Positions 1 through 9,421 of a DNA stretch of 64,000 nucleotides are shown here, one piece after another. Both the position numbers and the translations under genes were made by a program. The stretch is taken from the NCBI GenBank assembly GCA_028284265.1, contig JANQRZ010000003.1, positions 186,001-250,000 of the forward strand, written 5' to 3'. The notes beneath the pieces are model-generated. The model made no database searches, was not told where the DNA came from, and was given only the letters and a program-made list of their open reading frames with translations. The DNA is from Rhodothermales bacterium. GTDB lineage: Bacteria > Bacteroidota > Rhodothermia > Rhodothermales > JANQRZ01. Numbering within the stretch: position 1 is the first letter of the stretch; the number at the start of each line of letters is the position of its first letter.

Positions 1-295
1 TGAACACGTCTTGGCTCGGGTCGCACGACGGCTGGCAGTCGAATGGCACGAAGAAGCCGGTGTAGACACACACCACGCCCTCCGTCCCTTCGATCTCTAC
101 GTTCCAGACCGTGTCGTACATCCGGTCTTTGCCTGCCGCCTCCGAGAGCACCGACGCGGGCCTGTAGTCAGCAACCAGCGAGGCGCGAAGCTCGGTGCCG
201 GTCTGACCGGGGAAAAGGACAACTTGCTCTGGCTGCGCAACTACCGTCGTGGTGGCGAGCAGCAGCGCAGCCAGAGCAAAGGGCAGGGTGGGCAT
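1..295 (-). CDS. Secreted endonuclease I family nuclease, N-terminal part (runs off the window)
   Basis: The minus strand opens with ATG at 295 and stays open to base 1, giving about 98 residues. A signal peptide comes first (MPTLPFALAALLLATTTVVA, then QPEQ). The mature start has VLFPGQTGTELRASLVADY, then MYDTVWN and VCVYTGFFVP, ending in DPSQDVF. This order matches the N-terminal half of secreted endonuclease I proteins of Bacteroidota, where a conserved catalytic EHxWPQS stretch would follow just outside the window. The start codon overlaps the stop of the upstream T9SS gene (TAATG), so the two are probably translated together. Family assignment rests on the N-terminus only. Confidence 0.68.
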   Translation of the reverse strand, partial: MPTLPFALAALLLATTTVVAQPEQVVLFPGQTGTELRASLVADYRPASVLSEAAGKDRMYDTVWNVEIEGTEGVVCVYTGFFVPFDCQPSCDPSQDVF

Positions 296-1578
296 TAACG
301 CACGAGGGTTACGCGGCGGACCTCGGAGACCTCAGCCGTCTGGAGGCGGACAAGGTAGACGCCCCGCGACAGGCTGCTGCCGTCGAAGCGCACCGTGTGC
401 TGACCGGCTTCCACGGTGCCGTCAAGCAGCACGGCGACTTCGCGGCCCAGCACATCGTAGACCGTCACGTTCAGCGCGGTCGCCTCCGGCACGTCGAAGC
501 CGAGCGAGGTCGTGGTCTCGAACGGGTTCGGGTAGGCCGCGTGCAGCGCGAACGTCTCCGGTGTCACCGACGACATCGCCACCGGCCCTGCCTCTTCAAC
601 TACCGACCACGGGGCCGCATCGCTCACTGGCCACGACGTCGGATAGGCGTTGAGCGCGGGGCGGTCGCCCGGTCGTGCTGCCGTTACGGTGACGGTAAAC
701 GTCTCTGAGTCGATGATGCCGTTGGGGAAGACGCCGATGTTGAGGTTGTAGGTGTACGTCCCTGCCGGAGCGCTGGCCGGGACGTTCTGGGTGTAGCTCC
801 CGTTGACGGTCTGGCCGCCCGGCAGCGTGCCCGACTGGATGATGCCCGAGAGGCCGCCGGGGCTGGCCGTGAACCAGAGGTTGCCCGTGGCTGGGCTGGC
901 GGTGTTGTTGGAGATCGCGTAGTCGAACTGAATCGAGCCACCCGGAGCCACCGTCAGCGGGGTGGTGTTGGTCGCGACGAGGTCGAAGTTCGGGGCGGGG
1001 GCACCGACAGCGGTGACGTTGTCCACGCCGAGCAGGCCGACGATGTTCGGACCAGGGGCGGAGGCCGTAGGCCCGTGGTAGATGCGAAAGCGGACAACGT
1101 CCGCGAGGGTAGCGCTCACATCAGTGCCGCCGGAGGCGACGAGGTCGGCGGGATCGACCGAGAACGAGGCGCTCTGCCAGCCGCTGCTGACAGGGAGAGC
1201 TACGTTGTCGTCCGAGACAAACGTGCCGCCCGGCCCCTCGATCCACAGGCGGATCGTGAGCGGATTGGTTCCCGTATTGTTGAGGTCCATCGTGACGCTG
1301 GTGATGCCAGCGGCGGTCCAGTCACCGATCCACTGGTCGGTGTTGAAGGCCACGAGGCGGCCCGCAATGAAGCTGCCATCGGCGTTGATCTGGAGGTAGC
1401 CGTCGCCCGCGCCGTCCGGCCCGCCGTCGGGCACATTCGAGACGTCCGGCGTATTCCGTCCGTTGCGCCAGTCCTGCGTAGTACCGTCGTTGAAGTCGTC
1501 CGACTGACCGGCCATGACTTGGGCAGAAGCAGGCGAGGCGAGCAGTAGCCCGAGGAAGAGCGTAAAGAGGAGTCGCAT
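295..1578 (-). CDS. Secreted T9SS cargo protein with jelly-roll-like and Ig-like domains
   Basis: The 427-residue protein starts at MRLLFTLFLGLLLASPASAQ, a clear signal peptide; longer upstream starts would bury it. Residues about 25-190 (DDFNDGTTQDWRNG... to the end of the jelly-roll) resemble a beta-sandwich carbohydrate-binding or lectin-like fold. Residues about 195-300 form an Ig-like module beginning FDLVATNTTPLTVAPGG. The last 80 residues are a type A T9SS sorting domain (AYPNPF, VYDVLGREVAVLLDG, GVYLVRL, RRVTLVR). It should be exported by the Sec system and then moved across the outer membrane and attached or released by T9SS. The Ig-like module is nearly identical in DNA to one in the next gene upstream. 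No enzymatic motif is visible. Confidence 0.85.
   Translation of the reverse strand: MRLLFTLFLGLLLASPASAQVMAGQSDDFNDGTTQDWRNGRNTPDVSNVPDGGPDGAGDGYLQINADGSFIAGRLVAFNTDQWIGDWTAAGITSVTMDLNNTGTNPLTIRLWIEGPGGTFVSDDNVALPVSSGWQSASFSVDPADLVASGGTDVSATLADVVRFRIYHGPTASAPGPNIVGLLGVDNVTAVGAPAPNFDLVATNTTPLTVAPGGSIQFDYAISNNTASPATGNLWFTASPGGLSGIIQSGTLPGGQTVNGSYTQNVPASAPAGTYTYNLNIGVFPNGIIDSETFTVTVTAARPGDRPALNAYPTSWPVSDAAPWSVVEEAGPVAMSSVTPETFALHAAYPNPFETTTSLGFDVPEATALNVTVYDVLGREVAVLLDGTVEAGQHTVRFDGSSLSRGVYLVRLQTAEVSEVRRVTLVR
897..990 (-). repeat. Long direct repeat, copy 1 (Ig-like module of T9SS gene)
   Basis: These 94 bases are identical to 2348-2441 in the neighbouring T9SS gene. The flanking module sequence is similar but diverged. 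This suggests recent gene conversion or module exchange. Confidence 0.9.
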
Positions 1579-1697
1579 GGCAAAAGGGGAAAGGGTAGAG
1601 GAATCAGGACAATGTAGGGATGATACGATGGAGGATTGGCGCATCCGAGGTGGCACTTTTGGCTTTTTGTTAGGAATCGACCCCTCCAAACGCGATA

Positions 1698-1729
1698 GCG
1701 GCCAGCCGAGGCATCGCTCGACTGGCCGC
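1698..1729 (-). terminator. Terminator-like hairpin after the beta-helix T9SS gene
   Basis: A 13-bp stem with one G-U pair and a 6-nt loop (GCGGCCAG plus five more pairs) lies 26 nt after the stop codon of the minus-strand gene ending at 1755. The following T tract is weak, so it may be a processing or stability hairpin rather than a strong intrinsic terminator. Confidence 0.5.
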
Positions 1730-1754
1730 ATGGCGCAGGTAGAAGAAGGGAAGA

Positions 1755-4700
1755 CTACCGCGCCAGCGTCACCCGCTGCACCTGAGCATAGCTGCCTGCC
1801 ACCATTCGCACGAGGTACACCCCCGAGGCCAGTCCCGCAGCCTCGAACGATGCGGTGTGACGACCCGCCTCCAACGACTCGTCCACCAGCACCGCCACCT
1901 CGCGGCCCAGCACATCGTAGACCACCACCCGCACGTCCGCCACCTCAGGCAGCGCGAAGCCCACCGTCGTCTGGCGAGCGAACGGGTTCGGGTAGGCCGC
2001 CTCTAGCGCAAACGCTTCGGGCAGCGCCTCACTCGCCGCCTCCGGTCCATCGCTCACGGCCTCGTTGAACTCGGGCCACGGTGTTGCCTCGGTCACCGAC
2101 CACGACGCCGCACCGCCCTCGCGCATCGGACCCACCACCGTTATCGTGAATGTCTCCGTGTCTACGATCAGGCCGGGGAAGACGCCGATGTTCAGCGTGT
2201 AGGTGTACGTCCCCGGCGGGGTGAACCCCGGCACGGGCTGCGTGTAGCTCCCATTGAAGGTCTGCCCACCCGGCAGCGTACCCGAGACGATGATGCCGTC
2301 GAAGCCGCCGGGGCTGGCAGCGAACCAGAGGTTGCCCGTGGCCGGGTTGGCGGTGTTGTTGGAGATCGCGTAGTCGAACTGAATCGAGCCACCCGGAGCC
2401 ACCGTCAGCGGGGTGGTGTTGGTCGCGACGAGGTCGAAGTTGACGGGCGGGGCGAGGCCGGAGGCTTCGTCGGCGCCCATGTAGGGCGGGTCGCCCCGGT
2501 TCTCGCCGTCGATGTCAGTCGGGACGACAGCGAGGGGGGTGCCGCCGAGGTCGGTGTCGCCGTCGGAGGGACCGTCGAGGTGGAGGTCGCCGGTGGCAGC
2601 ATCGACGAAGGTGACCGCCTTCGAGACCGAATTCGGATCGAGGCCTGTGCCGGACTGATAAGCGGCGAGATCAGCGTAGGTTGTCCCAGCGAAGTCGGCC
2701 AGCACGGAACTGGTGGTGAAGAGGTCGTTGTAATCACTCGCCGTGATTGCGCCCGTATCCTCAATATCGAGCACAGGCCGGATGCCTCCTCCGCTGATGA
2801 GGATGTTGTTCGTCAGTTCGTGGTTCGACCCTGCGTCGATTATTTTGTACGTCGCCGGTTCGCCGATTCCGACACTCGTCGTCTGCCGGAGGGTGTTGTG
2901 GAAGACCTGGAGGTGGTCCACATTGGTTGTGTAGAGCGAGGCCGTGTAGCCCGTGACCATGTTGTTGGCGAGGAGCAGCGGTGTACCCGCTGTTCCGTCG
3001 TGGTCGTCCAGTTCGATCCCGTAGGCCGTATCGAGGATGGTGCTACTCACGACGACGACGTTGTTCGTCACCGATCCGCCCGTGCCGTCGCGGAGCACGA
3101 TGCCCTCAGCACCCGAGGCGAGGCCAGAGATCGTGTTGCCGTCCACGACCGGGTCGTCGCACCGTTCGATGACGACAGCGGCGACTTCTTGGTCGAGGAA
3201 GGTGCTGTTCGTCACCACGTAGTCGTTGAGACCACCGGAAGCGAGTGAAGGCACCGCATAGAGGCCGTGACTTCCGCCGTCGAACTCGGCTTCATCGAAG
3301 CTGATATTGCCGCTGTTGGTGCCTGAGATCAAGACGAGGGCCGAGGTGATAGGGTCAGTCTCGCCCGTAAGCCCGTCGAACTCGTTGTTGATGAAGCGGA
3401 CGTGCTGCACGTCGCCGTTGATCTGCAAGGCCCGACCGTAAGGTGCTGTCCCGCCATCGGCGTCGAAGTTGATATCCTCGAAGGCGAGGTAGTCGACCGA
3501 GGTGATACGGAGGATATAGTTGGTCCCGAGGCTCGTGGCGTTGTTGCGGAGTGTGGCGTTCGAGACGACGCCGGTACCCCGGAAGATGACGGAGTCGGTC
3601 GGCGCGCCGAACCGCGTGAAGTTCTCGATCTCGGCCTGTCCGGTGTAGCTGAAGGCGACGAGGTTGAAGATCACCTTGTCGCTCGTGCCGCGTGCGTTGA
3701 GCGCGTCAATGGCCTCGAATGGGTCATCGAAGTCGCTGAAGCCTACGAGGCCCACCGAGTAGGTGCCTGCCAAGGGGGAAGAATCGCCCTCGTCGGCTCC
3801 CATGAACGGTATTGTAGTGCTGCGTGGGTCACCGTCGATGTCTTCGGTGATGCCAACGGAGGTACCGAACAGGTCCATATCACTCAAGGATGCTCCTGCA
3901 AGGTGAAGGTCGCCGGTGGCGGCATCAACGAAGTCGACGGGAACGGAGACGGAGTTGGGGTCGAGGCCGGTGCCGCTCTGGTAGGCGGCAAGGGTGGCGT
4001 AATTGGTGCCATTGAAATCAACGAGCGTCGCGCCGGTCGTATAGAGGTCGTTGAAATCGCTGTCACCGATGGAAGTGACGGGGGCGTTCAACGCTTGCCC
4101 CCCCGCATCATTGATGAGAAGATTGTTACGAACCGAGACATCCGGTGCTCCGCCGGGGCCAGCGACCAGAAGGGCTGGTCCTCCCAATGGCGCGAACCCC
4201 CACACCGTGTTGTGATGGAAATCCACCTCGGCTAACGATACGAGGTAGACGCCTCCTGTGCCGATGTCCTCGACAGAGATGAAGTTGTTGGCAACGAGCG
4301 CTTCTGCGCTGCTTCCGACGAATAGACCGCTATTTTCGACCGTGACCACGTTGCGGATAATCATCCCTTGCGAGGAGAAGTTGATCCCGGTGTAGAAGAT
4401 GCCGGCGTTGGGGCCGGATGTGACCGTATTGTCACGCACCATGGCGTCGGTGTAATTGACGACATAAATCCCCTCGACATGCTGATCGGCGAAGACGTTG
4501 TTGCTCACGAGCACATCCGTGCCGGGTGAGGAGGCAGGCCTCAGGTCGAGGCCTCGATATCCGTAGGTAAAGGTGTTGCCGATGAACGAGAGGCGGTCAT
4601 GGGGATCATCGTCATCCCAGACAAGAGAGCCTGTCTCGGCAGTGGCCCCAGCAAGGCCGGTGAAGGTGCAGCCGTTCACGCTCAGGTCGTCCGTGCCGCC

Positions 4701-5102
4701 CTCGATGACAAGGATGCGGGCGTTGGCGTCGCTGCCAGTCTCGACGAAGTTGAGGTTGCGGAGCTTGACGTGGTCCGAGTTCACAATGCGCCAGACGTAG
4801 TTATCAGAGGAGGTCGCGTCGAACCGGATCGTCGGGCGGTTGTTAGGGTTGGCGGCGCGGAACTGCACGGTGTCCGCCGCCGATGTGCCGGTGATAGCGT
4901 CAATCGAAATCTGCTCGGTGTAGGTGCCTGCGCGGATGGCGAAGCGCGTCGGGCCAGAGACGCCAAGGGCGTTGAGGTCGGCCACGGCGGCGGAGATGGT
5001 GGTGTAGTCGGGGCTGGAGCCGCCGATGGTGTAGAAGCCGTTGAGCTGGGCCTGCGCCGCTGCGGGCAGCAGGAGCGCGAGGGCGAGTAGAAGGAGTCGC
5101 AT
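1755..5102 (-). CDS. Large secreted parallel beta-helix protein with T9SS sorting domain
   Basis: The 1115-residue protein starts at MRLLLLALALLLPAAAQAQ (signal peptide). It holds two related right-handed beta-helix halves of about 430 residues each. The first begins FYTIGGSSPDYTTISAAVADL and the second TYSVGLVGFSDFDDPFEAID. Both end in a matching tail (LDPNSVS...FVDAATGDLHL...DIDGD or DIDGE...MGADE), showing an internal duplication. Repeats such as VxNNxF and VxDNTVxG are typical of pectate-lyase-like beta-helices (NosD/polygalacturonase clan), often polysaccharide-binding or degrading. An Ig-like module (FDLVATNTTPLTVAPGG) and a T9SS sorting domain (AYPNPF, VYDVLGREVAVLVDE, RVTLAR) follow. 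No catalytic residues can be assigned. It is cell-surface or extracellular by inference. Confidence 0.85.
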   Translation of the reverse strand: MRLLLLALALLLPAAAQAQLNGFYTIGGSSPDYTTISAAVADLNALGVSGPTRFAIRAGTYTEQISIDAITGTSAADTVQFRAANPNNRPTIRFDATSSDNYVWRIVNSDHVKLRNLNFVETGSDANARILVIEGGTDDLSVNGCTFTGLAGATAETGSLVWDDDDPHDRLSFIGNTFTYGYRGLDLRPASSPGTDVLVSNNVFADQHVEGIYVVNYTDAMVRDNTVTSGPNAGIFYTGINFSSQGMIIRNVVTVENSGLFVGSSAEALVANNFISVEDIGTGGVYLVSLAEVDFHHNTVWGFAPLGGPALLVAGPGGAPDVSVRNNLLINDAGGQALNAPVTSIGDSDFNDLYTTGATLVDFNGTNYATLAAYQSGTGLDPNSVSVPVDFVDAATGDLHLAGASLSDMDLFGTSVGITEDIDGDPRSTTIPFMGADEGDSSPLAGTYSVGLVGFSDFDDPFEAIDALNARGTSDKVIFNLVAFSYTGQAEIENFTRFGAPTDSVIFRGTGVVSNATLRNNATSLGTNYILRITSVDYLAFEDINFDADGGTAPYGRALQINGDVQHVRFINNEFDGLTGETDPITSALVLISGTNSGNISFDEAEFDGGSHGLYAVPSLASGGLNDYVVTNSTFLDQEVAAVVIERCDDPVVDGNTISGLASGAEGIVLRDGTGGSVTNNVVVVSSTILDTAYGIELDDHDGTAGTPLLLANNMVTGYTASLYTTNVDHLQVFHNTLRQTTSVGIGEPATYKIIDAGSNHELTNNILISGGGIRPVLDIEDTGAITASDYNDLFTTSSVLADFAGTTYADLAAYQSGTGLDPNSVSKAVTFVDAATGDLHLDGPSDGDTDLGGTPLAVVPTDIDGENRGDPPYMGADEASGLAPPVNFDLVATNTTPLTVAPGGSIQFDYAISNNTANPATGNLWFAASPGGFDGIIVSGTLPGGQTFNGSYTQPVPGFTPPGTYTYTLNIGVFPGLIVDTETFTITVVGPMREGGAASWSVTEATPWPEFNEAVSDGPEAASEALPEAFALEAAYPNPFARQTTVGFALPEVADVRVVVYDVLGREVAVLVDESLEAGRHTASFEAAGLASGVYLVRMVAGSYAQVQRVTLAR
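2348..2441 (-). repeat. Long direct repeat, copy 2 (Ig-like module of T9SS gene)
   Basis: Identical over 94 bases to 897-990 and in the same reading frame. Codes for the start of the Ig-like module preceding the sorting domain. Confidence 0.9.
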
Positions 5103-5227
5103 GGTCCAAAAAGGAAGAAGGAGGAAGGTGTGCTGCCCGGTCATGCGACAGGTCCTCGCCGTTTGGGTCATCTCATTCAAGCAGGGAGCCGATGCTTCGT
5201 AGCTTCAGCATCTCACCGCTCCTCTCT

Positions 5228-6295
5228 ATGCGCTCGCTCCTCGTTTTACTGCCCCTCCTCACCCTCACGGCCTGCCGCAGCGCCGAGCCGCCCTCGGAGC
5301 TTGGGGTACCGACCGAGGCTGAGGTCCAGCTCCTCCCGCTCACCGGGCCGTGCGCCGAGCGCGACGCCGAACTGTCCGGTCTCGGTTGGATCGGCGACGA
5401 GTTGGTGCTGTTGCCGCAGTACCCCGGTCGGCTGTCGGTGACGAGCGATACGCTCGACGCAGAAGGAGTCGGTCGACCCTCGGGGGCACTCTGCGTGCTG
5501 GCGAAGGGTGACCTTCTTGCCTTCGTTGAGGGCCGCTATCGGGGGGCGCTGCAGCCTCGGCTCGTGCCGCTTGAGGCAGGCGGTGTGGCTGGGATCGCTG
5601 AGGGCTACGAAGGCTATGAGGCGATTGCCTTCCGGGGCAACCGGGTCTATCTCGCCATCGAGTCGGCCAAGAGCGAGGCCATGCAGGGCTACCTCGTCGA
5701 GGGCACCGTGACGCACTCGCAAGAAGGACGGCTCGCCGAGATCCGGCTCGATACCCAGTCGCTCGTTCCGCTGCCGGTGCAGGCGCGTATCCAGAACCTG
5801 TCTTACGAGACGCTGCTCGCTACGCCGCGCGGGATCGTCGCGCTTCAAGAGGCCAACGGCATTGCTGTCAACCCAATGCCCGAAGCCTACCTCTTCGACC
5901 CGTCGCTCGTCCTCCGCGACTCGCTCGACGTACCGACGCTCGAATACCGTCTCACCGATGCCACGACGCTTGACGCCGAGGGGCGCTTCTGGGGCCTGAA
6001 CTATTTCTACCCCGGCGACCAAGGCACGCTCCGCCCCGGTCCCGACTCGCTGGAGTTGATCTATGGAACTGGCTGGACGCATCAGCGCGAGGCCGTCGTC
6101 GAGCGCCTCGTCGAGTTCCGCCTCAACGGCGACCGGATCGTGCGGACCGACCTGCCGCCCATCCTGCTGCGCCTCCTCGGCGAGAACCGAGCCCGCAACT
6201 GGGAAGGCCTCGCCCGGCTCGACACGCTCGGCTTTATCCTCGCGACAGACAAATACCCGACGACGATCCTAGCCTTTGTGGCGCTTCCGAGGTGA
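5228..6295 (+). CDS. Putative lipoprotein, possible beta-propeller (esterase-like/phytase-like)
   Basis: The protein has 355 residues from MRSLLVLLPLLTLTACRS, where LTAC is a lipobox; an ATG 12 codons earlier (5192) is possible but weakens the signal peptide. The mature part has repeated blade-like strands (ELSGLGWIGDELVLLPQYP, GYEAIAFRGNRVYLAIES, DAEGRFWGLNYFYPGD, WEGLARLDTLGFILATD). These recall soluble beta-propellers of the esterase-like-phytase type. No catalytic residues are secure. It is transcribed divergently from the T9SS gene at 5102, with a 125-bp shared upstream region. Likely anchored in the outer or inner membrane; function unknown. Confidence 0.7.
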   Translation: MRSLLVLLPLLTLTACRSAEPPSELGVPTEAEVQLLPLTGPCAERDAELSGLGWIGDELVLLPQYPGRLSVTSDTLDAEGVGRPSGALCVLAKGDLLAFVEGRYRGALQPRLVPLEAGGVAGIAEGYEGYEAIAFRGNRVYLAIESAKSEAMQGYLVEGTVTHSQEGRLAEIRLDTQSLVPLPVQARIQNLSYETLLATPRGIVALQEANGIAVNPMPEAYLFDPSLVLRDSLDVPTLEYRLTDATTLDAEGRFWGLNYFYPGDQGTLRPGPDSLELIYGTGWTHQREAVVERLVEFRLNGDRIVRTDLPPILLRLLGENRARNWEGLARLDTLGFILATDKYPTTILAFVALPR

Positions 6296-6358
6296 CGGTT
6301 TGATCGCCATGCGCTACCTTCCGGGCTTTGCTGTCGCTTTCTCCTAGACCTCTGCTTG

Positions 6359-7906
6359 ATGGAAACGCCCACCGCTCCTCCACAAAAAGGCTTTGCCCGA
6401 TTCCTCGGCGTGATCGAGCGCGTCGGCAACGCGCTGCCGCACCCGGCGACGCTGTTCGCGCTCTTTGCCGGCCTCGTGATCGTGTTTTCGTGGGTTTTCA
6501 GTCTGCTCGACATCGAGGCCGTGATGCCGCGCACAGGCGAGGTCATCCGCCCGGTCAACCTTGTCTCGACCGAGGGGCTGCACCTCATCCTGACCGAGAT
6601 GATCGACAACTTTACCGGGTTTGCGCCGCTCGGGACGGTGTTGGTGGCGCTGCTCGGGATCGGGGTGGCGGAGCGAAGCGGGTTGATCGGGACGAGCATT
6701 CGGCTGCTCGTGCTGAGTGCGCCGCCGCGCCTGCTGACGTTCGTGATCGTGTTCGCGGGCATTCTCTCGAACACGGCGAGCGAGGTCGGTTACGTGCTCT
6801 TGGTTCCGCTCTCGGCGATCATCTTTCTCGCCGTCGGGCGGCATCCCATCGCGGGCTTGGCGGCGGCGTTCGCGGGCGTCTCGGGCGGCTACTCGGCCAA
6901 CCTCCTGCTCGGCACCATCGACCCACTCCTCGCTGGGTTGTCGGAGGAGGCCGCACGCATCATCGACCCGACCTACCTCGTCAACCCGGCAGCGAACTAT
7001 TACTTCATGTTCGTCTCGACCTTCTTCATCGCGGCGGCGGGGACATGGGTGACGGAGAAAATCGTTGAGCCGCGCCTCGGCGCGTTCAAGGGCGAGGTAG
7101 AGGCTGAGGAAATCCACGACCTGACGGCGGATGAGAGACGCGGCCTGTGGTGGGCGCTCGCATCGATCATCGCCCTGACGGCCCTCGCGCTGTGGGGACT
7201 GATCCCCGAAGGCGGCTTCCTCCGCGACCCCGAAACGGGCGGTGTCCTGCGCTCGCCGTTCATGCAGGGCATCGTGGCGGTCATCTTTATCTCGGCCAGC
7301 GTAGCGGGCATCGCTTATGGCTTGGCTGCGAAGACGCTCAAGAGCGACGCCGATGTGATGAAGGGGATGGGTGACGCCATGTCCACGCTCGGCATCTACA
7401 TGGTGCTGGTCTTCTTTGCCGCACAGTTTGTGGCCTACTTCAAGTGGACCAACCTCGGGCTGATCTTCGCCATCAACGGGGCCGCCGGATTGCAGGCGCT
7501 GAACCTCGGGCCGATCCCGCTGATGATGCTCTTCATCCTGCTCTCTGCCGTCATCAACTTGGCGATGGGCAGCGCCTCGGCCAAGTGGGCCATTATGGCT
7601 CCGGTCTTCATCCCAATGTTCATGCTTCTCGGCTATTCGCCCGAACTGGTCCAGACGGCCTACCGCATCGGCGACTCGACGACCAACATCATCTCGCCGA
7701 TGATGAGCTACTTCGCGCTCATCATTGCCTTCGTTGAGCGCTACGACAAGAAAGCCGGGATCGGGACCGTCGTGGCGACGATGCTGCCGTACACGTTCGT
7801 TTTCCTCGTGATCTGGATGATCCTGCTGGCGGTCTGGCTCGTCTTCGGCCTGCCCCTCGGGCCGGGTGCGCCCATGTTCATCGAGGCGGCTCCGGTTGGC
7901 GGGTGA
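6359..7906 (+). CDS. AbgT family transporter
   Basis: The 515-residue polytopic membrane protein belongs to the AbgT family (p-aminobenzoyl-glutamate importers and sulfonamide-type exporters). The N-terminus ([20 protein letters not shown]), the stretch [20 protein letters not shown], and the C-terminal [18 protein letters not shown] and [12 protein letters not shown] are family hallmarks. About 12 membrane segments can be followed. The ATG at 6359 is used; a TTG directly precedes it. It lies 63 bp after the lipoprotein gene on the same strand. Substrate is not deducible; family members move p-aminobenzoyl-glutamate or sulfa-like compounds with proton coupling. Confidence 0.9.
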   Translation: METPTAPPQKGFARFLGVIERVGNALPHPATLFALFAGLVIVFSWVFSLLDIEAVMPRTGEVIRPVNLVSTEGLHLILTEMIDNFTGFAPLGTVLVALLGIGVAERSGLIGTSIRLLVLSAPPRLLTFVIVFAGILSNTASEVGYVLLVPLSAIIFLAVGRHPIAGLAAAFAGVSGGYSANLLLGTIDPLLAGLSEEAARIIDPTYLVNPAANYYFMFVSTFFIAAAGTWVTEKIVEPRLGAFKGEVEAEEIHDLTADERRGLWWALASIIALTALALWGLIPEGGFLRDPETGGVLRSPFMQGIVAVIFISASVAGIAYGLAAKTLKSDADVMKGMGDAMSTLGIYMVLVFFAAQFVAYFKWTNLGLIFAINGAAGLQALNLGPIPLMMLFILLSAVINLAMGSASAKWAIMAPVFIPMFMLLGYSPELVQTAYRIGDSTTNIISPMMSYFALIIAFVERYDKKAGIGTVVATMLPYTFVFLVIWMILLAVWLVFGLPLGPGAPMFIEAAPVGG

Positions 7907-7907
7907 G

Positions 7908-8276
7908 TTAGGCCCACGCTCGTCGGATGCGGCTAATCACGTCGGCCTCGCTCACGCTCAGGGTGCCGTCGGCACGGGCGACGTGGCCGAGGTCCGTGAG
8001 GATGCGGCGCTGGAGGTCCGGGGTCAGCGCGTCGCGTAAGTCGGCGGCTAGCGACTCCGGAGTGCCTACCATCCCGCTGCTCGCCGCTGCGAACGCGGTA
8101 TCCACCATCGACTCGACCGTGTCCGTAGCCATGTAGGGGAGCCACCGTTGGATCAGTTCGACGATGGTGTACCGCTCGGCGGGAGCGAAGTCGTCGTCGG
8201 CCCCGTAGGCGACCGCGAGGTAGAGCAGGACGAGGGTGTGAAGGTGCCGTGGGTGCAGCGGGGGCTCAGCAGACAT
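7908..8276 (-). CDS. TerB-like small acidic helical protein
   Basis: The 122-residue soluble protein has a TerB-like pattern. An opening helix (LHTLVLLYLAVAYGADDDFAPAER) with acidic residues is followed by IVELIQRWLP, then LGHVARADGTLSVSEADVISRIRRAW near the end. TerB domains bind metals and occur in tellurite-resistance and stress complexes. Here there are no other ter genes nearby, so the role is open. It ends one base after the convergent AbgT gene and lies downstream of the BLUF genes on the same strand. Confidence 0.55.
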   Translation of the reverse strand: MSAEPPLHPRHLHTLVLLYLAVAYGADDDFAPAERYTIVELIQRWLPYMATDTVESMVDTAFAAASSGMVGTPESLAADLRDALTPDLQRRILTDLGHVARADGTLSVSEADVISRIRRAWA

Positions 8277-8352
8277 GGCGAGGCGGAAGGAGAGAGAAAG
8301 CCTCTAAACAACGCCGTATGGTCTCGAAATAGCAAGCCTTGTGTTCAGGCTA

Positions 8353-8775
8353 TCAGCCGGACACCGCATCCCGGAAGTTCAGGAGCAACTTGTAGACGAG
8401 TCCGCCGCGTGCATCCGCTGTCTTCGGATCGGAAGGCTCAGACAGGAAGACGTTAATGGCTTTCTTGTCCTCGCCTGAGAGCTTGTCAGCATTACGAAAG
8501 CCCATCGACCATCCGGCAAAATTCCGCACCTCCGTAGGCCGTTCGAGGATCTTGATCACACTTTTGTGGCGTGGGTCGCGGAATATCCGCTCGTAGGTCT
8601 CGCGCACGGCTTGGGGGGGGCCTTCGAGCGTTTGGATGAAGTTGCCATTCCGATATAGCAGCATCCCCGTGATGTCGGCCGCCTCGTTGTTCCGACGGCT
8701 GACGTGCAGGATGTCGCCGAGTTCTTCGTCGCTGAGAAGTGTAGTCGCCGTGCTGACGTAGACGAGGTAGATCAT
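8353..8775 (-). CDS. BLUF-domain blue-light photoreceptor (copy 1)
   Basis: The 140-residue protein is a single BLUF domain, started at MIYLVYVSTA because the domain begins there. All flavin-site residues can be placed: Tyr6 and Ser8, the Asn29-Asn30 pair, Gln48 (in GNFIQTLEG), Trp89 and Met91 (WSMGF). They match the Tyr8, Asn31-Asn32, Gln50, Trp91 and Met93 spacing of PixD-type short BLUF proteins. It should bind FAD and switch on blue light. No output domain is fused, so signalling needs a partner. A second BLUF gene of identical length lies 135 bp upstream on the same strand. The 77-bp spacer to the TerB-like gene has no clear terminator. Confidence 0.93.
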   Translation of the reverse strand: MIYLVYVSTATTLLSDEELGDILHVSRRNNEAADITGMLLYRNGNFIQTLEGPPQAVRETYERIFRDPRHKSVIKILERPTEVRNFAGWSMGFRNADKLSGEDKKAINVFLSEPSDPKTADARGGLVYKLLLNFRDAVSG

Positions 8776-8910
8776 AGTTTCCTTCGGGTGGCTCCGATTC
8801 ACGGATTTGCCTCTCAGGTAGGTCTTGGTACTATCGGACAAGGCCTGGGGTCGCTAAATAGTGCCCAAGTATTCCACGAGCTAGGTCGTCGTCCTCGTAG
8901 GCGACCCTTG

Positions 8911-9333
8911 CTATCGAGCCACCGACCGCTTGAAGCTCAGCAACAGCTTGTAGGCGAGGCTGCTTTGGTTCGCGATGCTTTCCATTCCGGCTGGTTCAGT
9001 CAGGAAGGGCGTCACTACGTCTCGGTCCGGTTGTGGCAGCTTGTCGGCATTGTAGAAGCCCATCGTCCAGTCGGGGAAAAAACGCTGGTGCAGAGGTCGG
9101 TCGGCGATCTTGATGATGCTGCCGTGACGCGGGTCGTGACAGAGCGTGTCGTACACCTGTCGGACAGGTCTCTCCGGGCCTTCGAGCGCTTGGATGAAGT
9201 TGCCGCCCCGATAGAGCAGCATCCCGGTTACCCCTAGGCGTTCGTTGTTGCGACGGCTGGACCTCAGAATGTTCCGTAGTTCTTCGCCGCTAAGGAGCCA
9301 GCTAGCGCTGCTAACGTAGACGATGCATAACAT
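8911..9333 (-). CDS. BLUF-domain blue-light photoreceptor (copy 2)
   Basis: A 140-residue single BLUF domain, paralogous to the gene downstream and colinear without gaps. The same residues are present: Tyr6, Asn29-Asn30, Gln48 (GNFIQALEG), Trp89 and Met91 (WTMGF). The N-terminal segment MLCIVYVSSASWLL differs, and Cys3 and Trp12 are copy-specific. Upstream (9334-9421) is a noticeably AT-richer spacer that probably carries the promoter for both BLUF genes. Downstream partners are not obvious; short BLUF proteins usually act through PatA-like regulators, cyclases or EAL proteins, none of which is adjacent. Confidence 0.93.
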   Translation of the reverse strand: MLCIVYVSSASWLLSGEELRNILRSSRRNNERLGVTGMLLYRGGNFIQALEGPERPVRQVYDTLCHDPRHGSIIKIADRPLHQRFFPDWTMGFYNADKLPQPDRDVVTPFLTEPAGMESIANQSSLAYKLLLSFKRSVAR

Positions 9334-9421
9334 AACCTGATCCTCAAGTGAGCCATTTTAACTACGTCATATGTAATTCAAAGTTTCTTTCTGTATTCTT
9401 TAAGGGAGTAGTGTGATATGA

